DNA of 64,000 nucleotides from positions 1 to 64,000 of the forward strand of contig JAKSDI010000038.1 in the NCBI GenBank assembly GCA_022360175.1, written 5' to 3'. The translations under genes were made by a program, and so were the position numbers. The DNA comes from Chitinophagales bacterium (GTDB taxonomy: Bacteria; Bacteroidota; Bacteroidia; Chitinophagales; Saprospiraceae). The notes beneath the pieces are model-generated. The model had not been told where the DNA came from. It made no database searches and worked only from the letters and a program-made list of their open reading frames with translations. How positions within the stretch are numbered: position 1 is the stretch's first letter; each line of letters begins with the position of its first letter. This document shows positions 16,923-23,063 of this stretch, piece by piece.

Positions 16923-18065
16923 TTAGTTTTGAACTGTTATGTTGTCAATTGTAATTTGGTGTTGCCCTTCAGGCTCAATGGTAATCATTTGAGGCGGATG
17001 CGTAATATCTCCCTGGGAAGGGAATAAATCATTATTCATATCTGCCGTGATATTGACGTAGTAGGTACCCGGATGAAGGTAGGTGACTAGAAATTGATCT
17101 TCTGTACCAACCAAAGAAGGGAAAAGCAATATGGTATTAAAAGCTTCTACACTGTGAAAATATCCATTAGGATCAGTCAATACATCTCTTGATAAATTTA
17201 TCATCAAAGTCTTGCCTTCAATATCTGGATTCCGAACCACATCAATTTGTAAATATCCAAGGTATGGATGGTCAGAAATGGTATAAGGATCACCCGACTC
17301 TGCAGCTAGCGTAAAAATATCCTTTGTATTGGTTTCATCATAGGCGAGGAAAGTAGCAGATGCAGCTCCTGGTTCGGCATATAAATAATCCTGATTAAAA
17401 CCTTGTGAAAAATCCCATGCCGGAACATTTTGTGGAAAGCCAACTGCTGCTGCTGCAGTTGCTGCTAGTTCAGGGTGTTCTTTTTTAGCCTTGAACGTCA
17501 TGTGTCGGCTGGGCGGAAAAGTCAATCCTAAACGGCTTGTGTAAGCGTTAAAGTAAAGGCTGTCACCTGTGAATCGTAGCTCCATCCACATAGTATTCGT
17601 TCCTCCTTCTGCATCTACCAAGCGATAAAAGTCTCCGTCAATATCGTGGCGAACGCTATCCATCACAAAATAACTGGTACGATAAATACCATTCAACACA
17701 CCGCCATTGCGCCCCATAATAGTTCTGGTTCCTTTGAAATCGGCGACAAAGAAATCGGTAAACAAATTACCCATTGTACCGCCTTCAAAAATACCATGGA
17801 TCTGAGATGGTGCAATCGCCCTATAGTCAAATGCAAACCAATCCCAATCATCTGCGATAATTCGGTTGACACCGATCCAATGTCCCTGCATTTTTTCCAA
17901 AAATTCAAATCCCTGTTCATTAACATTTACGGGTTTGACTTCTTCAGGAGTAGGGCTAGGTTCCTCAGGAGGAGTTACTTCAACAATGTTTCTAACATCT
18001 TTTTCACAGCTATAAAATGTAGCAAACATCGCTAGTGAAAGAATCACAAAAAATACTTTCTTCAT
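16923..18065 (-). CDS. Lipoprotein of unknown function
   Basis: This 380-residue protein has a lipoprotein signal ('FVILSLAMFATFYSCEKD', Cys20) and a Pro/Glu-rich linker ('TPPEEPSPTPEEVKP'). The body reads 'GFEFLEKMQGHWIGVNRIIADDWDWFAFDYRAI', reminiscent of lipocalin-like or DUF1579-type 'W.G' domains, with 'LRFTGDSLYFNAYTSRLG' further on. The C-terminal 130 residues ('LGYLQIDVVRNPDIEGKTLMIN', '...LHPGTYYVNITADMNNDLFPSQGDITHP') look like a separate beta-sandwich. I do not recognise the family. It lies 24 bp downstream of the first gene of the operon and 5 bp upstream of the haem-c gene. Confidence 0.75.
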   Translation of the reverse strand: MKKVFFVILSLAMFATFYSCEKDVRNIVEVTPPEEPSPTPEEVKPVNVNEQGFEFLEKMQGHWIGVNRIIADDWDWFAFDYRAIAPSQIHGIFEGGTMGNLFTDFFVADFKGTRTIMGRNGGVLNGIYRTSYFVMDSVRHDIDGDFYRLVDAEGGTNTMWMELRFTGDSLYFNAYTSRLGLTFPPSRHMTFKAKKEHPELAATAAAAVGFPQNVPAWDFSQGFNQDYLYAEPGAASATFLAYDETNTKDIFTLAAESGDPYTISDHPYLGYLQIDVVRNPDIEGKTLMINLSRDVLTDPNGYFHSVEAFNTILLFPSLVGTEDQFLVTYLHPGTYYVNITADMNNDLFPSQGDITHPPQMITIEPEGQHQITIDNITVQN

Positions 18066-18089
18066 AAGGTAAATTTTAGTGAAGTGAGT

Positions 18090-18476
18090 TTATTTTCTTG
18101 TCCATATCTCGGTCAAAGATTGCTTCATCATGTAGGTAGTCACTTCTAAAGTGTCGTGGCTTCTTCTCTTGATTTCGATACTTTTGGGTGTACTATTCTT
18201 TGTAGTCGCACCTGACATACCATCTACATACTGGCTACCTGAGTTCTTTTTTAATCCAGTAAAAGCGTAGCGTGGTTTTGCATCCTCATGCACATATGTC
18301 GTTGTGCCATCATCATAAAAAAGTACCAGCCCGTTCAGGCCATTGCCCTCTTCTTCAATTTGGTAGGTAGCTGAATAGAATTGACTATTGATCTTCCACT
18401 CACCAACAAGCACATCTTGTTTATGGCAAGAAGAAATCAACATGATTAGTAGCAAAAAATATATCCATCTGTTCAT
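18090..18476 (-). CDS. Small lipoprotein, first gene of the YceI/DUF5777 operon
   Basis: This 128-residue protein has a lipobox 'LLLIMLISSCHKQ' (Cys17). The mature part 'LVGEWKINSQFYSATYQIEEEGNGLNGLVLFYDDGT' and the ending 'TLEVTTYMMKQSLTEIWTRK' look like a small lipocalin-type barrel (W...Y.I...W.R pattern), similar in outline to the DUF2147-like protein at 5018. No assigned family was recognised. The Fnr-type promoter at 18619-18662 lies upstream with a leader of roughly 135 nt. Confidence 0.72.
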   Translation of the reverse strand: MNRWIYFLLLIMLISSCHKQDVLVGEWKINSQFYSATYQIEEEGNGLNGLVLFYDDGTTTYVHEDAKPRYAFTGLKKNSGSQYVDGMSGATTKNSTPKSIEIKRRSHDTLEVTTYMMKQSLTEIWTRK

Positions 18477-18618
18477 CTGCTTAAAATTTTTCTGCGGTTA
18501 ACAGTTTGCAGTAAAATTTCTGCACGAATGCAACCACTTCGTTCTCGCATAATATTTTTTTAATCATTCCCTGACGTATCATTTATGATTAATAAATATC
18601 ATGCTCGGTTCATGGATA

Positions 18619-18662
18619 CAAAGATGAGGGGGATAAAGGAAGCCTTTTTTGATCTATGTCAA
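18619..18662 (-). promoter_or_regulatory. Fnr/DNR-type box plus -7 element upstream of the envelope operon
   Basis: TTGATCTATGTCAA (18649-18662) is a TTGAT-N4-GTCAA dyad. On the minus strand it is followed by CATCTTTG (18619-18626), seven of eight positions of TAnnTTTG. The centres are 33 bp apart, exactly as at 2673-2716 and 3568-3612. It would serve the operon that starts at 18476. Confidence 0.5.
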
Positions 18663-18731
18663 AATGTATAGATAGGTAAGCAGAAGGTTTCAATATATGA
18701 ATCAGTAATTCTTTATTGGATACTATAACCA

Positions 18732-19121
18732 ATGATTACAACAACGTCCGAAGATTTGCTCATTATACTGACAACAAAAAGTCATTTACCTCTGGGAAAA
18801 TGCTATCTCAAGTGGAATATCGATTATATTTTTTTGTAAAAATGTAGATGCTTTAGCCTTTAGGGCGGTTGTGGAAGATTATGGCTTGCCCTATATTTTT
18901 GATCACTATCTGATCATCGCTTATTTCAATTATATCAAGGGTTAAAATGAATTATATATTGAAGGGGCTGCCTCTAAAGTTAGTCTCCCGCTGAAATCAC
19001 GAAAGGTATTAAATTAAAAAAATCTAATTATAATCTACCTACTCTCAAATCGGTTGAATTGGCAGGTTTGTGGGAACCTACGCAATCTATGGAAAACGAA
19101 ATAATTATAGGTCAGCATTAG
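18732..19121 (+). pseudogene. Decayed coding sequence, possibly a LytTR-type DNA-binding domain
   Basis: The 805-bp gap 18477-19281 holds no intact gene apart from the promoter above. Within it, protein-like pieces appear on the plus strand broken by stops and frame changes: 'TTSEDLLIILTTKSHLPLGK', 'YIFDHYLIIAYFNYIKG', 'ELYIEGAASKVSLPLKSRKV' and 'NLPTLKSVELAGLWEPTQSM'. The run H-[YS]-LI-x-x-x-N-Y-I-K-G followed by 'LPLKSRK' resembles the end of LytTR domains (HQSYLIN..YIKG...PVSRRRK). I read this as a gene remnant, with low confidence. Confidence 0.2.
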
Positions 19122-19281
19122 TCAAATTCTACTTACGAGACAGCCTCAAATAACATTTAACGAAGGTATTTCTAAAATTCACTCTCTATGCTGCATTTAC
19201 TATATTTCATGACAGCTGCACTCTGAGTCATAACTCAGTCTCGAATCATCACATGAACCAATTAGATTTTTCTGTGTTTTT

Positions 19282-19893
19282 TTAGCCGCAACACTCTATG
19301 ATCATCCCGCTTATACAGATACTAACATTACAAGAGGCATGATCCACATCAGTTTCTATTATTGGCTCATAAGAGGTGACAACACAATCTGGACAATCAG
19401 TAATAATACCTTCATTAATTAAGTAACATTCTACCCACGCATTCATACTTTGAGTCAGGTCGTTACAAATATCTGCATAAGTACTCCCTATATAGTCGTT
19501 GGAATATAGGCAGCATTCAAACCCACAATCATTCGCGTCCAAATAAATCAAATCATTACAGTAATGGTTGCGTTCTGGCCATGCGGCATATGTTAAAAAA
19601 TCGGAAAATGCTTCACTCACCTGGCACTTATTATTTAATGTATAAGTACAAGGAACCGTACCTGTCTGTCCGGGGTAATTAAAATTACCGCAATAACACC
19701 AACTGTTGTCGATACAAGTTACATTCGAATTGCAGCCTCCTGTGCTACGACTAGAAATTACATTTTCCTGTTCCAATTCTTGATTTACTGGTCCTTCAAA
19801 ACCATCTTCTTGTGTACAAGAGACAAGAAATAAAAAAACAAGAATTGATAGAAAAACAGATGCATGATTGAATAACTGTCTGTTTACATACAT
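19282..19893 (-). CDS. Cysteine-rich lipoprotein of unknown function
   Basis: This 203-residue protein has a lipoprotein signal ('ASVFLSILVFLFLVSCTQE') and about 19 cysteines, including 'CGFECCLY', 'DCPDCVV' and a terminal 'IECCG'. The spacing suggests a disulphide-stabilised extracytoplasmic protein. No known family was recognised. It is divergent from the sigma factor gene at 20150, with about 256 bp between them, so the two could share a regulatory region. Confidence 0.7.
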   Translation of the reverse strand: MYVNRQLFNHASVFLSILVFLFLVSCTQEDGFEGPVNQELEQENVISSRSTGGCNSNVTCIDNSWCYCGNFNYPGQTGTVPCTYTLNNKCQVSEAFSDFLTYAAWPERNHYCNDLIYLDANDCGFECCLYSNDYIGSTYADICNDLTQSMNAWVECYLINEGIITDCPDCVVTSYEPIIETDVDHASCNVSICISGMIIECCG

Positions 19894-20149
19894 GATAATG
19901 ATACTTATATAGTTATGAAAAAAGTTAATAGGCTATTTTGCTCTATAACTTCTCGATCTATTATTTTGTGACATTTTCATTAAAATAAACAGGAGCATAC
20001 AAAGCTTCCAGTGCGAATGGAACAGAAATTTGGCTGGACGGAGCAAGCCGCAGCTATTCGAATATTTTTAAATCTGAAAAATACTCCCTTAAAAATGTCA
20101 CAAGCCATGAATGATCGCGTTATCAGATACATAATCCTATATAATAAGC

Positions 20150-20782
20150 ATGCTCCAATCATTTAAACATAACTTAAATTGGCTTCAAAAATCCAGGCTA
20201 TCAGACCGAGATAAAAAAAACTTTGGGTTATCAGCTGCAGAGTTCAAAACAATGGTAAGCCAAATGAGGGAATCAGATAATGCTTTATTGTACCATATAT
20301 ACAATGTCCACTTTGAATATTGCAAAAATTATTTAAAAAGACGCTTTTCTATAGGGGATGAAGATGCCTATGATTTATTTATGGATGTGATGGTCATATT
20401 TAGAGCTAAAGTACTTAATGGTAAAATCACATATGGAAATTTAAAGTTTTTATACACCCGGCTGGCGATAAACTATTATATAGATCGACATCGACTTAAA
20501 AGTAAATTAGAAGCAGCTATAGAAAACTTTAATAATAAAAACGACTATGATTTGAATTCAGGATTAAATGAGGAAAATCGTATTACTATCATCACGACAT
20601 GTATGAAAAAGCTCAGCCCCAAAGATGCCAAACTGCTCCACAATTTATACCTTGATGAGCATCAACCAGAAGAATTGGCCGCAGAAATGGGGATTACTTA
20701 TGCCGCGCTGAGAAAGAGGAAGGAAAGGGCATTAAAACAGCTTAAAAAGTATACTACTGATGAACTTAAAAAAGATGCATAA
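20150..20782 (+). CDS. Sigma-70 family (ECF-like) RNA polymerase sigma factor
   Basis: This 210-residue protein has a region-2-like segment 'EDAYDLFMDVMVIFRAKVLNGKI' with 'FLYTRLAINYYIDRHR', and a region-4 helix-turn-helix 'MKKLSPKDAKLLHNLYLDEH' leading to 'AEEMGITYAALRKRKERALKQLKK' (one residue approximate). It resembles the diverged ECF sigmas common in Saprospiria. Its stop codon overlaps the start of the anti-sigma gene (TAATG), which is tight translational coupling. No shift in base composition against its neighbours was seen. Confidence 0.85.
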   Translation: MLQSFKHNLNWLQKSRLSDRDKKNFGLSAAEFKTMVSQMRESDNALLYHIYNVHFEYCKNYLKRRFSIGDEDAYDLFMDVMVIFRAKVLNGKITYGNLKFLYTRLAINYYIDRHRLKSKLEAAIENFNNKNDYDLNSGLNEENRITIITTCMKKLSPKDAKLLHNLYLDEHQPEELAAEMGITYAALRKRKERALKQLKKYTTDELKKDA

Positions 20783-21426
20783 TGAAGCACAGCAATGATA
20801 ATAATGAGGACTTTGAATATATCCTTGCTGAATCACTAAAAAATAAGCTTAAATCGGAATTGGATTCACAACTTCAAGGAAGAACTGGCAAAGTTAAACA
20901 GCTATCTTTTAAGGAAAAAAAAAGAACACTTAAGCAAATAATATCAATTGCTGCTGTTGTCGCTTTGATAATTGGGCTAAGCTTCTACTTCTTTAAAGAA
21001 ACCAGTAGCAAAGAAATGGCTATTGCCTATCTGGATGAGACGCAGGTATACACCTATGATCATTCAAGGAATGTTGACAAGGGTATAGATAACCCCAAAA
21101 GCGCTATAGTAGAAGGCAGCAATACAGCTTCCATTACAGAACTTTTTTTAGATGGTAGTCTTTCAGAAGTCAACAATCGGGAAAAACTCCATATAAGCCT
21201 GGAGTTAATGCAATATGAAAATCATCTGTTAACAGCAGATTCTCTTTTAAGAAGTATTCAGAATGAAAACTCTGGCATTAAAGCAGAAAAGCTCTGGCTT
21301 TGGGGATTATGTTCTATCCTGCAAGATGATGAAAAAAGCGCTTCCCTGCACTTCAAGGAATTAAAAAAAATATCGAATTATAAAAATCAGGAAGTTGAGT
21401 TGTTGCTCGATAGAATTGGTAATTAA
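20782..21426 (+). CDS. Single-pass membrane protein, putative anti-sigma factor
   Basis: This 214-residue protein has a charged cytoplasmic N-terminus of about 52 residues ('NDNNEDFEYILAESLKNKLK'), one membrane helix at about 53-71 ('IISIAAVVALIIGLSFYFF') and a periplasmic part of about 140 residues with TPR-like helices ('YENHLLTADSLLRSI', 'KLWLWGLCSILQDDEKSASLHFKEL'). Coupling to the sigma gene and this topology fit a membrane anti-sigma factor released by periplasmic signals. No zinc-finger (H-x3-C-x2-C) anti-sigma motif is visible. The assignment rests on context and topology. Confidence 0.65.
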   Translation: MKHSNDNNEDFEYILAESLKNKLKSELDSQLQGRTGKVKQLSFKEKKRTLKQIISIAAVVALIIGLSFYFFKETSSKEMAIAYLDETQVYTYDHSRNVDKGIDNPKSAIVEGSNTASITELFLDGSLSEVNNREKLHISLELMQYENHLLTADSLLRSIQNENSGIKAEKLWLWGLCSILQDDEKSASLHFKELKKISNYKNQEVELLLDRIGN

Positions 21427-21469
21427 TACCAAATCCAAGGAATACTAATTTTTCAAAAAGTGCCACATT

Positions 21470-22975
21470 ATGAAAAACATTATTCTTTTTTTAATAGTAT
21501 TCACTGGATGGGTCAATGCCTATACGCAAAGTATCAAAATGTTTGATATGGGTGATGGAGAACATCATTTTAGATCCACCCATTCAGAGTCTGATTTGCA
21601 TTTTTTTTTATTTGGAGATGGGCATTATAGCCATGATCCAAATCCGGTACATATCTATGAGGCTTACACAGGAACGATCGAGGCTTTGTTTTATACTGTA
21701 GCTGCTTATGATGATAATGATGTGGATGAACGCATCGTGGACAATCCTGGCCCCGGAACCCCAAATCCTGATAGAGTTAATCTCGATTTTGAAAATAAGA
21801 TAACAAGCCTGGAAAGTTGGAACCTTGTCAAAGGTCAAGATAACTTTTTTATTTTAATGTTTGAAAATACGGAAGCAGCCCAATCTATTTCAGGGTGCGT
21901 AGAGTGGCATTACAACATCAATGAACTTGATGTTAATGAAAACGAAATATTAGATGATTATGATAATAATTGGGTAAGCAATAGACAAATTCAATCATCA
22001 GACTACGCTAATGAAGGTTTTACGCATAAAATAGTATGGGACTATTCTAATTTAGAAGTGGATGAACAACGATTTGTATACATTCCGGCAATTTGTTTGC
22101 AAAATCAAATGCAGCGGGTAAAAACAAGAACCGTTATGAAAAGAGATAGCTGTTCATTTATTCCTTATGACCCCAATAATGACGGCAATGATCCTAATAT
22201 TACGAGTGCACCATATCATACTTTATTTAGTACAGTTAGAAAGTACCCCAGGGATCCTAATTGTATTGTCCCTGATCCATATGCTTTAAGCCTTTTAGAT
22301 ATGATGCAAAAAGTTAATTACAGAATCTATTTTCAAAATGAAGGTAATGACTTTGCTCAAAACGTATTGGTGGAATATTCTATATATGCTCCGGTACATA
22401 GTTCATCGTACATTCAGTCTAGTGATAATTGCATTGCAGATCAAATTAGTCCCCAAAAATGGAATATCTATTTTCCCAATATAAATTTACCTGGTATAGA
22501 GCAAACCCCTAGCCCGGCTTATGAAGAAACGGTAGGGTGGATAGACATTGAAGTATGTTATAACTTGGCTCAATTCATCCAACTCTATTCTCTTTCTGAG
22601 GCAGATATTCGTTTTGATGCACAGCCAGTATTTTCTGCTAAAAATACAATGTATAGACTGCTGGACGCCCCTCCCCCTCCTTCAGATTGTGATATTAATT
22701 TCCCCAGCTTTAGCAATAATGAAACATTAGCTGATAACTCTATGGTATATCCTAATCCCTCCACAGATCATATCACTGTAGTACCTCCAGATAACACAGA
22801 ATATTATTCTATGACCTTGCTTGATCTGTCGGGCAAAGAAGTACATAGAGCAGAAAAAGTATTTGGGTCACATGTTATATCGATGGCAGCATTTCCTTCC
22901 GGAGCATACTTTCTAAACATGGTTTATCAGGGAAAAGCCTATACTCACTACATTGCCCATTTGGGAAATGAATAA
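21470..22975 (+). CDS. T9SS-exported protein with C-terminal sorting domain
   Basis: This 501-residue protein has a signal peptide ('IILFLIVFTGWVNAYTQ'). A middle region has a repeat-like beta domain ('VNYRIYFQNEGNDFAQNVLVEY') of a kind frequent in Bacteroidota surface proteins, and the type A sorting domain starts at 'MVYPNPSTDHITVV' and ends 'GAYFLNMVYQGKAYTHYIAHL'. It would be secreted across the outer membrane and anchored or released. It is 43 bp downstream of the anti-sigma gene, so it is probably both regulated by and possibly sensed through that pair. No enzymatic motif was found. Confidence 0.82.
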   Translation: MKNIILFLIVFTGWVNAYTQSIKMFDMGDGEHHFRSTHSESDLHFFLFGDGHYSHDPNPVHIYEAYTGTIEALFYTVAAYDDNDVDERIVDNPGPGTPNPDRVNLDFENKITSLESWNLVKGQDNFFILMFENTEAAQSISGCVEWHYNINELDVNENEILDDYDNNWVSNRQIQSSDYANEGFTHKIVWDYSNLEVDEQRFVYIPAICLQNQMQRVKTRTVMKRDSCSFIPYDPNNDGNDPNITSAPYHTLFSTVRKYPRDPNCIVPDPYALSLLDMMQKVNYRIYFQNEGNDFAQNVLVEYSIYAPVHSSSYIQSSDNCIADQISPQKWNIYFPNINLPGIEQTPSPAYEETVGWIDIEVCYNLAQFIQLYSLSEADIRFDAQPVFSAKNTMYRLLDAPPPPSDCDINFPSFSNNETLADNSMVYPNPSTDHITVVPPDNTEYYSMTLLDLSGKEVHRAEKVFGSHVISMAAFPSGAYFLNMVYQGKAYTHYIAHLGNE

Positions 22976-23005
22976 CTCTATTAATCGCTAAGCTATAAAT
23001 TATAC

Positions 23006-23042
23006 AGGTATTCTGCCAAAACAAAACAGAGGTAGAATACCT
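23006..23042. terminator. Bidirectional terminator between convergent genes
   Basis: The stem AGGTATTCT/AGAATACCT encloses a 19-nt loop and sits midway between the T9SS gene (+) and the CHAT gene (-). The tails are only moderately T-rich. Confidence 0.45.
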
Positions 23043-23063
23043 ATTTCTATATCTGACAAAGCA

